A DNA stretch of 64,000 nucleotides from UMGS1370 sp046957575 (GTDB lineage: Bacteria > Bacillota > Clostridia > Lachnospirales > Lachnospiraceae): contig JBKUOG010000009.1 in NCBI GenBank assembly GCA_046957575.1, forward strand, positions 1 to 64,000, given 5' to 3'. Under the pieces are notes generated by a model. The model saw only the letters and a program-made list of their open reading frames with translations. It had not been told where the DNA came from and did not search any database. Both the position numbers and the translations under genes were made by a program. This document shows positions 8,303-15,651 of this stretch, in pieces (within the stretch, counting starts at the first letter, position 1; each line of letters begins with the position of its first letter).

Positions 8303-9205
8303 ATGAAATTAGTGACTTATCAGTTAGAGCGGGAGCAGAAAACCAGAATTGGGGTGTTAAATGCAGATGAGACATGGGTCTATCCTGTTAAAAGTATCGG
8401 GGTGGACTATGGCGAGATGGGGCAGTTAATCGAGGAGATCGGGGAATCAGAACTGCAGTTGTTAGACTATGCCTGCAAAAAAGAACCCTATGGGATTCAT
8501 GGGGCGGCTCCTTTGGAAGAGGTACATTTATTAGCTCCTATCCAATATCCCAAACAGGATGTGATCTGTCTGGGGATCAATTACATGGATCACGCAGAAG
8601 AATCCGCCCGTTTCAAAAAGCAGGAGTTTGACGGCAGGCGGGAGCACGCGGTGTATTTCTCCAAACGTGTCAATAAGGCCAGTGCAGATGGCGATCCGAT
8701 TCCAGGTCATTTTGATCTTGTAGACAGTCTGGATTATGAGGCGGAACTGGCAGTGATTATCCGCAAAGAGGCAAAAAATGTGCCGCCGGAAAAGGTGAAG
8801 GAGTATCTGTTTGGCTATACCATTATCAATGATGTCAGTGCCCGTAATGTCCAGAACCGGCATAAACAGTGGTATTTTGGGAAAAGTCTGGACGGATTTC
8901 TGCCAATGGGTCCCTGTATTGCAACGGTAGATTCCATTCCATATCCTCCAAAGATGGGGATTTGGTCTTATGTCAATGGAGAACTGCGCCAGGACAGCAA
9001 TACGGAACACATGATTTTTGATATCGATCAGATTGTAAGCGAATTATCAAAAGGCATGAGCCTGCAGGCAGGCACAATTATTTCTACCGGAACCCCAAAA
9101 GGAGTGGGAATGGGATTTGACCCGCCCAGGTTTTTACAGCCAGGAGATGTGGTAGAGTGCAGAATAGAGGGAATTGGAAGTATTAAAAATACCGTAAAAG
9201 AGTAA
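8303..9205 (+). CDS. Fumarylacetoacetate hydrolase family protein
   Basis: 300 residues with a short N-terminal domain (about 1-70) and a C-terminal FAH fold from about 75. Hallmarks: ICLGINYMDHAEE, the acidic metal ligands in SLDYEAELAVII, the conserved YTIINDVSARNVQ followed by KSLDGFLPMGPC, and ISTGTPKGVGMG near the end. The superfamily includes hydrolases, decarboxylases and isomerases of beta-diketo acids (acylpyruvases, oxaloacetate tautomerases and HpcE-type enzymes), and substrate cannot be assigned from sequence. AAGGAGAGG lies before the ATG. Followed immediately by the promoter of the Fur-family gene, with which it shares no evident pathway. Confidence 0.88.
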   Translation: MKLVTYQLEREQKTRIGVLNADETWVYPVKSIGVDYGEMGQLIEEIGESELQLLDYACKKEPYGIHGAAPLEEVHLLAPIQYPKQDVICLGINYMDHAEESARFKKQEFDGRREHAVYFSKRVNKASADGDPIPGHFDLVDSLDYEAELAVIIRKEAKNVPPEKVKEYLFGYTIINDVSARNVQNRHKQWYFGKSLDGFLPMGPCIATVDSIPYPPKMGIWSYVNGELRQDSNTEHMIFDIDQIVSELSKGMSLQAGTIISTGTPKGVGMGFDPPRFLQPGDVVECRIEGIGSIKNTVKE

Positions 9206-9213
9206 AAAAACTA

Positions 9214-9265
9214 TTGACAGCATCCCGCAGATACATTATACTAATATCAATAATAGTTACTAATA
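9214..9265 (+). promoter_or_regulatory. Promoter and Fur/PerR-box-like operator of the Fur-family gene
   Basis: TTGACA at 9214-9219 and TATACT at 9237-9242 with a 17-base spacer form a near-consensus sigma-A promoter. Just downstream, TAATAGTTACTAATA (9251-9265) is a 7-1-7 imperfect palindrome of the PerR/Fur-box type, placed to block transcription, which suggests autoregulation. Confidence 0.65.
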
Positions 9266-9283
9266 TTAAGGAGAGATGCTGTT

Positions 9284-9715
9284 ATGAAGACGATCAAATA
9301 CAGCAGGCAGAGGGAATCTATAAAGGCCTGTTTGATGGCTCGTAAAGATCACCCTACAGCGGATGCCATCTATGCATCAATCCGGGAAGAATATCCAAAT
9401 ATCAGTCTTGGGACTGTATACCGCAATCTGAACCTTCTGGAAGAACTGGGAGAAGTACGAAAACTGCGGTGCGGCAGCGGGCCGGATCATTTTGACGGAG
9501 ATATGGCTCCCCACTACCATTTTCTCTGCAGAACATGCGGACGCGTGTCCGACATTCCCATGAGCCATATGGAGGAAATCAATACTCTGGCAGGGCGTTA
9601 TTATCCTGGACGGATAGAGGGCCACGAGATGGTGTTTTATGGAGAATGCTGTGAATGCCTGGATATGAAAGAAATAGAAAATATTTCAGGAAAACCAGTT
9701 GACAAAACTAGTTAA
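9284..9715 (+). CDS. Fur-family metalloregulator, PerR-like
   Basis: 143 residues. The N-terminal winged helix includes ADAIYASIREEYPNISLGTVYRNLNLLEELGEV with the recognition helix SLGTVYRNL; the C-terminal dimerisation domain has HYHFLCRTCGRVSDI and a second Cys cluster GECCECL that would hold the structural zinc. PerR and Fur cannot be separated with confidence by sequence, but the next gene is a peroxide-reducing reverse rubrerythrin, and both promoters carry related palindromes, so a peroxide-stress role is favoured. A ribosome binding site AAGGAGAG precedes the ATG at 9284. Confidence 0.85.
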   Translation: MKTIKYSRQRESIKACLMARKDHPTADAIYASIREEYPNISLGTVYRNLNLLEELGEVRKLRCGSGPDHFDGDMAPHYHFLCRTCGRVSDIPMSHMEEINTLAGRYYPGRIEGHEMVFYGECCECLDMKEIENISGKPVDKTS

Positions 9716-9746
9716 GTGTGATAAATTAAAATAGTAATCATTACTG
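9699..9746 (+). promoter_or_regulatory. Rubrerythrin promoter with perfect Fur/PerR-box palindrome
   Basis: TTGACA at 9699-9704 overlaps the end of the regulator gene; a weak -10 TAAATT lies at 9722-9727. Immediately downstream AGTAAT-C-ATTACT (9733-9745) is a perfect 6-1-6 palindrome, the same class as the site ahead of the regulator at 9251-9265. Confidence 0.6.
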
Positions 9747-9797
9747 ATTTTAAAAATGTAAACAAAATAAAATTTAAATAAGCAAAGGAGAATAACT

Positions 9798-10340
9798 ATG
9801 AAAAAATGGGTTTGTACAGTATGTGGCTATGTTCATGAGGGCGAGACCGCTCCGGAGTTCTGTCCAGTATGTAAGGTTACTGCAGATAAGTTCAAATTAC
9901 AGGAAGATGAGATGACCTGGGCAGCAGAGCATGTAATCGGCGTAGCACAGGGGGTTAGCGAAGATATCATTAAAGATTTAAGAGCAAACTTTGAAGGTGA
10001 GTGCAGCGAAGTTGGTATGTACCTGGCAATGGCTAGAGTTGCTCATAGAGAGGGATATCCAGAGGTTGGTTTATACTACGAGAAGGCAGCTTGGGAAGAG
10101 GCTGAGCATGCTTCCAAGTTTGCAGAGTTATTAGGCGAAGTTGTTACCAACAGCACCAAGAAGAATCTGGAATTAAGAGTAGCTGCTGAGAACGGCGCTA
10201 CTGCTGGTAAAGTTGACCTGGCTAAGAGAGCAAAAGAGCAGAATCTGGATGCTATCCATGACACTGTACATGAGATGGCCCGCGATGAGGCTCGTCATGG
10301 CAAAGCATTCGCAGGTCTGTTAAAGAGATACTTTGGCTAA
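9798..10340 (+). CDS. Reverse rubrerythrin (NADH peroxidase-type)
   Basis: 180 residues. An N-terminal rubredoxin-like iron site (C6-x-x-C9 and C22-x-x-C25) is followed by a four-helix ferritin-like diiron domain with the Glu/His ligands in EGECSEVGMYLAMA, EKAAWEEAEHASKF and HEMARDEARHGKAF. The rubredoxin-first order defines reverse rubrerythrin, which reduces hydrogen peroxide in anaerobes with electrons from NADH via a reductase. Codon use is that of a highly expressed gene. CAAAGGAG lies before the ATG. Its promoter palindrome matches the one ahead of the neighbouring Fur/PerR-type gene. Confidence 0.93.
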   Translation: MKKWVCTVCGYVHEGETAPEFCPVCKVTADKFKLQEDEMTWAAEHVIGVAQGVSEDIIKDLRANFEGECSEVGMYLAMARVAHREGYPEVGLYYEKAAWEEAEHASKFAELLGEVVTNSTKKNLELRVAAENGATAGKVDLAKRAKEQNLDAIHDTVHEMARDEARHGKAFAGLLKRYFG

Positions 10341-10360
10341 TCTACAAGCCATGCATGGAT

Positions 10361-10421
10361 AAAACCAAAAGGAAGCCCAGAGGAAGTGCTTGCATTTCCA
10401 TCCGGGCTTCCTTTTGGTTTT
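10361..10421 (+). terminator. Strong terminator hairpin after rubrerythrin
   Basis: An 18-bp perfect stem: AAAACCAAAAGGAAGCCC at 10361-10378 pairs with its complement at 10404-10421. The 3' arm is T-rich (CTTTTGGTTTT), so termination is plausible in both directions. Confidence 0.8.
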
Positions 10422-10430
10422 AGACATATA

Positions 10431-10530
10431 NNNNNNNNNNNNNNNNNNNNNNNNNNNNNNNNNNNNNNNNNNNNNNNNNNNNNNNNNNNNNNNNNNNNNN
10501 NNNNNNNNNNNNNNNNNNNNNNNNNNNNNN
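10431..10530. other. Assembly gap (100 N)
   Basis: Exactly 100 N bases, the usual placeholder for a gap of unknown size. The right edge begins directly in a 77-bp tandem repeat, so the repeat probably caused the break. Translations across it are meaningless. Confidence 0.98.
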
Positions 10531-10670
10531 CGGCGCCAGCCGTCCAGCGAGAAGAAGCGAAGCGGAATCGAGCTGGCATGGCGTGGGATAAGAAATGCAG
10601 AGATATACGGCGCCAGCCGTCCAGCGAGAAGAAGCGAAGCGGAATCGAGCTGGCATGGCGTGAGATAAGA
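10531..10670. repeat. 77-bp tandem repeat abutting the assembly gap
   Basis: Unit 1 covers 10531-10607; unit 2 starts at 10608 with the same CGGCGCCAGCCGTCCAGCGA opening and matches for about 63 bases with one clear substitution before diverging near 10670. Each unit can fold (GCCAGC near the start with GCTGGC near the middle). The unit is GC-rich relative to its surroundings. More copies are probably hidden in the gap. The -10 of the next gene lies just downstream, so copy number could affect its promoter. Confidence 0.85.
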
Positions 10671-10700
10671 GAAGCGATTTTACTTATGTTAAAAATAGTG

Positions 10701-10706
10701 TATAAT
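10701..10706 (+). promoter_or_regulatory. -10 element of the YkgJ-family gene
   Basis: A consensus TATAAT preceded by GTG; the -35 position (around 10678-10683, TTTTAC) lies at the very end of the tandem repeat. Confidence 0.5.
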
Positions 10707-10755
10707 ATGTACAAGATATTGGGGTCAGATTTAAAAACAAGAAAGGAGCAATAAT

Positions 10756-11430
10756 ATGGAAATGGATCAGGACCATAATCCGGGGATGACAGACGGGAGA
10801 CTGTATTCATTAAATGATATGGTGCGGGTTGGATGTGGAGACTGCAAAGAGTGTTCTGCATGCTGCCATGGAATGGAGGGGCTGGTTTTAAATCCAAAAG
10901 ACATTTACAATTTAACCACACATCTGGAATGCTCTTTTGAAGAACTGATGGCTGGAAAAATAAAACTGAGTGTGGAAGACGGACTGATTGTGCCGGCACT
11001 GGAAATGAATGGGCAGGAGGAAGCCTGCGTATTTTTAGATGAAAACGGACGGTGCAGCATACATAGTTTCCGCCCTGGCATATGCAGGCTGTTCCCTTTG
11101 GGAAGAAGTTATGAAGGGGACCAGATTCGGTATATCCATCTGCTAAATGGCTGTCAAAAGCCGGACAGAACAAAAATCAAAGTGCGCAAATGGATTGATA
11201 CGCCGGATATCGAAAGAGAAGAAGTATTTTTAGTAAAATGGCATTCCTTTCAGAAAGCAGCCAGAACTGAGGTTAAAAACGGAGGTGCTCCCAAAAAGGC
11301 AAAATCAGTGAATTTGCAGATACTCAAAGCATTTTATTTCACGCCATATGACAGAGAACAGGATTTTTATACGCAATTTGAGGAAAGGCTGTCAAGAAAC
11401 CCCATTGACAAAATCGCAAGCTTAGCGTAA
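10756..11430 (+). CDS. YkgJ-family cysteine-cluster protein
   Basis: 224 residues. The N-terminal half has the typical Zn/Fe-binding cysteine cluster: CGDCKECSACCHG, then ACVFLDENGRCSIHSFRPGICRLFP, the classic CxxC...C...RPxxCRxFP signature, and a later NGCQK. Members bind a metal or Fe-S cluster; function is poorly known. The C-terminal 90 residues are basic and lack recognised motifs. AAGAAAGGAGC before the ATG supports the start. It precedes the proS T-box but is separated from it by the leader, so it is probably its own unit. Confidence 0.82.
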   Translation: MEMDQDHNPGMTDGRLYSLNDMVRVGCGDCKECSACCHGMEGLVLNPKDIYNLTTHLECSFEELMAGKIKLSVEDGLIVPALEMNGQEEACVFLDENGRCSIHSFRPGICRLFPLGRSYEGDQIRYIHLLNGCQKPDRTKIKVRKWIDTPDIEREEVFLVKWHSFQKAARTEVKNGGAPKKAKSVNLQILKAFYFTPYDREQDFYTQFEERLSRNPIDKIASLA

Positions 11431-11439
11431 AATTTGTAA

Positions 11440-11701
11440 CAAGTTCAGTCAGAAGTGAAAAGCTGACTGCAGCGTTGAAGAGGATTAGTAAGCATTCATA
11501 CTCTCCAGAGAGGAAACTTATTTGGTGCGAGGTTTCTGTGTTCCTGACTGCTGAACCCGCCTTGGAGCATTTCTGTGAAAGCAGAGCGTAGTCCGGCGTT
11601 AACGGAAAATGAGTGAGCCGCCTGTTATCAGGCGCTAATTTGGGTGGTACCGCCGAGTCATTCGGTCCCTGATAGGATTAGGGACAGGATGGCTTTTTTA
11701 T
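11440..11701 (+). ncRNA. T-box leader, proline-specific (controls proS)
   Basis: Canonical T-box riboswitch parts appear in order: the Stem I GA motif GAAGAGGATTAGTA (11477-11490), the AGAGAGGAAACT and TTTGGTGCGAGGTTT distal elements (about 11507-11535), the specifier region GAACCCGCC (11553-11561) where CCC (or CCG) is a proline codon, and the T-box sequence TTTGGGTGGTACCGCC (11639-11654). A terminator stem GTCCCT/AGGGAC (11665-11670 with 11680-11685) ends in a T run at 11694-11699. Uncharged tRNA-Pro would stabilise the antiterminator and allow proS expression. Confidence 0.93.
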
Positions 11702-11768
11702 TGCATAGAAAATTGATTCCTATGCAATAAAAAAGTTCTGCGAGGAACGAATGCACTGCGGCGGAGCA
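11700..11768. repeat. Dispersed intergenic repeat, copy at proS
   Basis: A TTGCATA/TATGCAA hairpin (about 11701-11727) followed by TTCTGCGAGGAACG and a GCGGCGGAG tail. The layout and much of the sequence match the element at 27204-27275 after rplA. Confidence 0.55.
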
Positions 11769-11791
11769 AAATGATTGAGAGGAGAAAGACA

Positions 11792-13225
11792 ATGGCAAAC
11801 GATAAGAAAATGGTAGAAGCTATTACGTCCATGGAAGAGGATTTCGCCCAATGGTATACGGACGTAGTAAAAAAAGCAGAATTAATCGATTATTCCAGCG
11901 TGAAAGGATGTATGGTCATTAAGCCGGACGGATATGCGATTTGGGAGAATATCCAGCAGGAAATGGACAAGCGGTTTAAGGCAGCAGGTGTGCGCAATGT
12001 TTACATGCCCATGTTTATTCCGGAAAGTCTGCTGCAGAAGGAAAAAGATCATGTAGAGGGATTTGCTCCGGAAGTGGCCTGGGTGACCCATGGCGGTTTG
12101 GAACCTCTTCAGGAGAGAATGTGCGTAAGACCGACTTCTGAAACCTTATTCTGCGACTTTTATGCAAGAGACATTCATTCTTACAGAGATCTTCCAAAGG
12201 TTTATAATCAGTGGTGTTCCGTAGTCCGCTGGGAAAAGACAACCCGTCCGTTTTTGCGTTCCAGAGAGTTTTTATGGCAGGAAGGCCATACGGCTCATGC
12301 CACAGCTAAAGAGGCGCAGGAGAGAACTGAGCAGATGTTAAATATCTATGCGGATTTTTGTGAGGAAGTTCTGGCAATGCCAGTAATCCGGGGACGCAAA
12401 ACCGATAAAGAAAAATTTGCAGGTGCAGAAGCAACCTATACCATCGAGGCTCTGATGCATGATGGAAAAGCGCTGCAGTCCGGCACCAGCCACAATTTCG
12501 GAGACGGATTTGCAAAAGCCTTTGATATTCAGTACAGCGACAAAGACAATCAGTTGAAATACGTTCATCAGACTTCCTGGGGCATTTCTACCCGTCTGAT
12601 TGGCGGAATCATTATGGTGCATGGTGATAACGAAGGTCTGGTTCTGCCGCCTAAAATCGCGCCTGTCCAGGTGGTCGTTGTTCCGATTCAGCAGAGAAAA
12701 GAAGGTGTTTTAGATAAGGCGTTTGAGTTGGAAAAACGTCTGTCCAACTTCCGCGTAAAGGTAGATGACAGCGACAAGAGTCCAGGATGGAAATTTAACG
12801 AGTGCGAGATGCGCGGTATTCCGGTGCGTATTGAGATTGGCCCCAAAGATATCGAAGCAAATCAGGCAGTTTTGGTGCGCCGCGATACTCATGAAAAGAT
12901 GTCTGTCTGCCTGGACGAGTTAGAAAGCAAGGTCAAAGAATTGTTAGACCAGATTCAGTCTGATATGCTGGAGAGGGCAAGAAAACACAGAGATGCGCAC
13001 ACCTATACAGCGCTTACCCTGGCTGAATTAAAGGATATTGCAGAAAATAAGCCGGGATTTATCAAGGCAATGTGGTGCGGATGCCAGGAATGCGAAGAAA
13101 AGTTAAAAGAAGAGGCAGGAGTTACTTCCCGCTGTATGCCGTTTAATCAGGAACAATTATCCGACACCTGCGTATATTGTGGGAAGCCGGCAGCCAAGAT
13201 GGTTTACTGGGGCAAAGCATATTAA
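11792..13225 (+). CDS. proS: Prolyl-tRNA synthetase, type 3 (archaeal/eukaryotic-like)
   Basis: Charges tRNA-Pro. About 477 residues with no editing insertion, as in type 3 ProRS: class II catalytic core with KGCMVIKPDGYAIWENIQQ, MCVRPTSETLFC (motif 2 region), FLWQEGHTAHAT and TSWGISTRLIGGIIMVHGD (motif 3), an anticodon-binding domain from about 285, and a C-terminal zinc-type domain (CGCQEC...C...CVYCGKPA) ending in Tyr. I prefer the ATG at 11792 (MANDKK), which follows GAGAGGAGAAAG, over an in-frame ATG at 11771 that would place that ribosome binding site inside the gene. Regulated by the upstream proline T-box. Confidence 0.95.
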   Translation: MANDKKMVEAITSMEEDFAQWYTDVVKKAELIDYSSVKGCMVIKPDGYAIWENIQQEMDKRFKAAGVRNVYMPMFIPESLLQKEKDHVEGFAPEVAWVTHGGLEPLQERMCVRPTSETLFCDFYARDIHSYRDLPKVYNQWCSVVRWEKTTRPFLRSREFLWQEGHTAHATAKEAQERTEQMLNIYADFCEEVLAMPVIRGRKTDKEKFAGAEATYTIEALMHDGKALQSGTSHNFGDGFAKAFDIQYSDKDNQLKYVHQTSWGISTRLIGGIIMVHGDNEGLVLPPKIAPVQVVVVPIQQRKEGVLDKAFELEKRLSNFRVKVDDSDKSPGWKFNECEMRGIPVRIEIGPKDIEANQAVLVRRDTHEKMSVCLDELESKVKELLDQIQSDMLERARKHRDAHTYTALTLAELKDIAENKPGFIKAMWCGCQECEEKLKEEAGVTSRCMPFNQEQLSDTCVYCGKPAAKMVYWGKAY

Positions 13226-13300
13226 AAAATCTGGCAGAGCACCTGCCATGGAGACTTATAAAGAGTGAGCCGGAAAGTCTGATGAAAGGAGGCAGCCCTT

Positions 13301-14479
13301 ATGACCATCCAGCTGCCAAAAGCAGTAGAAGAGATTATTGCAAGGCTGAATGAACATGGATATGAGGCGAGTGCAGTAGGCGGCTGTGTCCGGGACAGTC
13401 TATTGGGACGGCAGCCAGAGGACTGGGATATTACTACCTCGGCCCGTCCGGAACAGGTAAAAGAAATTTTTTACCGCACCATTGATACCGGGATTGCCCA
13501 TGGGACGGTTACGGTCATGATCCATAAAGTAGGATACGAAGTCACAACCTACCGGATTGACGGAGAATATGAGGACGGACGCCATCCAAAAGAAGTGCAG
13601 TTTACATCGAATCTGATTGAAGATTTGAAACGCCGGGATTTTACCATCAATGCCATGGCTTACAGCAGCAGGGACGGCATTGTAGATGCCTTTGGCGGAA
13701 TTGACGACTTAAAAAACGGGCTGATTCGCTGTGTGGGAAATCCCATTGACCGGTTTACGGAAGACGCCTTAAGAATCCTGCGGGCAGTCCGTTTTTCAGC
13801 ACAGCTCGGATTTGAGATCGAGAAGGAAACCTATCAGGCAATCTCTGCAATTGCTCCCAATTTGGAACATGTGAGCAAAGAAAGGATTTTGGCGGAACTT
13901 GGAAAACTGCTGCTGTCCGGCCATCCGGACCGAATCCGCCTGGTCTATGAGACCGGAATGGCGCCGTTTATTGCGCCGGAATTTGCGCAGGTGACAAGAC
14001 CGCTTCCGGCGATGGATCCCGGCCTTTTGGCGAAAAGACATCTGCGCTGGGCTGCCTTTTTGCAGAATGAGACAGAAGAACGGGCGGGCAGGATTTTAAA
14101 GCAGCTAAAATCAGATAATGATACCATCAGCCGGGTTAAAACATTGCTACGCTTTGTCAAAACGCCTTTGACGCCGCAAAAGCCAGTTCTGCGCAAGGTG
14201 ATGAGCCAGATGACACCGGAATTATTTGATGATTTGCTTCTGCTTTTGCAGGCAGACCCAAAGGGGGAAATCTGCTGTCTGACTGAAGAGATCCGGCGTG
14301 ACGGAGACTGTCTTTATTTAAAACAACTGGCAGTCAGCGGAAGTGATCTGATGGCTGCCGGGATTGAACCAGGGAAAAAGGTGGGGGAGACTTTAAAATC
14401 CCTTTTGGAACTGGTGCTGGAACATCCGGAATTAAACCAGAAAGAACAATTGATTATGCTTGCATTAAAGAACGCCTGA
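13301..14479 (+). CDS. cca: CCA tRNA nucleotidyltransferase / poly(A) polymerase family
   Basis: 392 residues. The class II nucleotidyltransferase head is clear: SAVGGCVRDSLLGR (about 26-39), EDWDITTSA with the catalytic DxD, then TYRIDGEYEDGRHP, RRDFTINAMAY and DAFGGIDDLKN, and the RNA-binding neck (DRFTEDALRILRAVRFSAQLGF). By family it adds or repairs the 3' CCA of tRNAs. AAAGGAGG at 13286-13293 precedes the ATG. No HD domain is visible in the C-terminal third, which is expected for Gram-positive CCA enzymes. Confidence 0.92.
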   Translation: MTIQLPKAVEEIIARLNEHGYEASAVGGCVRDSLLGRQPEDWDITTSARPEQVKEIFYRTIDTGIAHGTVTVMIHKVGYEVTTYRIDGEYEDGRHPKEVQFTSNLIEDLKRRDFTINAMAYSSRDGIVDAFGGIDDLKNGLIRCVGNPIDRFTEDALRILRAVRFSAQLGFEIEKETYQAISAIAPNLEHVSKERILAELGKLLLSGHPDRIRLVYETGMAPFIAPEFAQVTRPLPAMDPGLLAKRHLRWAAFLQNETEERAGRILKQLKSDNDTISRVKTLLRFVKTPLTPQKPVLRKVMSQMTPELFDDLLLLLQADPKGEICCLTEEIRRDGDCLYLKQLAVSGSDLMAAGIEPGKKVGETLKSLLELVLEHPELNQKEQLIMLALKNA

Positions 14480-14563
14480 CCTTTGGTCATAATCCGGCTC
14501 TGTTGTTCATACCCTAGAAATAGCTTATGAGAGAATCCAAAAGCAGAAATTGGAGGGGAAGAT

Positions 14564-15541
14564 ATGACAGAGCGGTATACAGAAGTGCTGGAACTGTATG
14601 ACATGGAGGTTTATGGGGTGAAAAAAGGCCGCGGGGCATGGATTTTGGATACGGATAAGGGATGTCGGATCTTAAAGGAATACAGAGGAACAGTCCGCCG
14701 GCTGGAATTTGAAGCAAACGTGCTGGAAACTCTGAAAGACAGCAGCGGCCTGAAAGCTGATCAGTATGTGAGAAGCAAAGAAGACGGGCTGTTTGCCAAT
14801 GCCGGAGATGGGACTTGTTTTGTGTTAAAAGACTGGTTTTTGGATCGGGAGTGCAACCTGAAGGAATATTCAGAAATCCGCAGCGCAGTGACTAGAATCG
14901 GAATGCTTCACCAGATGTTAAGAAGAGTGGAATTTCAAGAAGAATGGAGCATGGGATCGATTCAGGCAAAACCTCTTTATGAGGAAATGGGACGCCATAA
15001 CCGGGAAATGAAAAGGGCCAGAAGCTTTATCCGGGGAAAACGGGGCAAAAGCGAGTTTGAATTATGTGTGATTGACAGCTATTCCGACTTTTTCGAGCAG
15101 GCAAAAGAGGCGGCAGACGGACTAAAGGCAATAGAAGCAGAGGAAGAAATGCCGCTGTTTTTATGTCATGGAGACTTGGATCACCACCATGTTTTAATGG
15201 GCAGCCAGTATGTGGCGATTGTGGAATATAACCGGATGCATTTGGGCGTTCAGGCAGCAGACTTGTACCGATTTATGCGCAAGGTTATGGAAAGACATGG
15301 ATGGAATCTGAAACTGGGCGCCATGATGTTAGACGCTTATGAGAGAGTTCTTCCAATGTCAAAAAAGGAGAGAAAGTGTCTTTATTATCTGTTTCTATAC
15401 CCGGAAAAATACTGGAAGCAGCTAAACTATTATTATAATGCAAACAAGGCATGGATACCTGCCAGAAATACAGATAAATTAAAGGCTTTGCAGGAGCAGG
15501 AAGAGGCCAGGAGGGCCTTTTTGCAGGAGATAAAATACTGA
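14564..15541 (+). CDS. CotS-like phosphotransferase (spore-coat kinase family)
   Basis: 325 residues with a protein-kinase-like/aminoglycoside-phosphotransferase fold: CRILKEYRG with the likely ATP-binding Lys (around 31-39), catalytic loop LCHGDLDHHHVL (around 202-213), and a later YNRMHLGVQAADLYRF metal-binding region. This length and motif set match the CotS/YutH/YsxE group of spore-coat kinases in Clostridia and Bacilli, which fits a spore-former. The substrate is unknown. TTGGAGGGGAAG precedes the ATG. Confidence 0.78.
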   Translation: MTERYTEVLELYDMEVYGVKKGRGAWILDTDKGCRILKEYRGTVRRLEFEANVLETLKDSSGLKADQYVRSKEDGLFANAGDGTCFVLKDWFLDRECNLKEYSEIRSAVTRIGMLHQMLRRVEFQEEWSMGSIQAKPLYEEMGRHNREMKRARSFIRGKRGKSEFELCVIDSYSDFFEQAKEAADGLKAIEAEEEMPLFLCHGDLDHHHVLMGSQYVAIVEYNRMHLGVQAADLYRFMRKVMERHGWNLKLGAMMLDAYERVLPMSKKERKCLYYLFLYPEKYWKQLNYYYNANKAWIPARNTDKLKALQEQEEARRAFLQEIKY

Positions 15542-15572
15542 AAAAATACTTTCTTTTTTGTATGGCATATAG

Positions 15573-15578
15573 TATAAT
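15573..15578 (+). promoter_or_regulatory. -10 element for the phosphoglucomutase gene
   Basis: Consensus TATAAT in an A/T-rich context after the CotS-like stop. It falls inside the open frame that begins at 15562, arguing that translation starts further downstream. Confidence 0.55.
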
Positions 15579-15651
15579 TTGCATAGATAAAGCGAGAGAT
15601 GACAGGCTTTTTTTGGAATCTTTCAGAGACAGAGAAGGGAGTAAAGGTTTT

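Noticed and set aside
10337..11173. Long open frames spanning the N gap on both strands
   Set aside because: They consist of unknown residues plus translated repeat and antisense sequence; the gap is a placeholder and the real gene on the + strand is at 10756.
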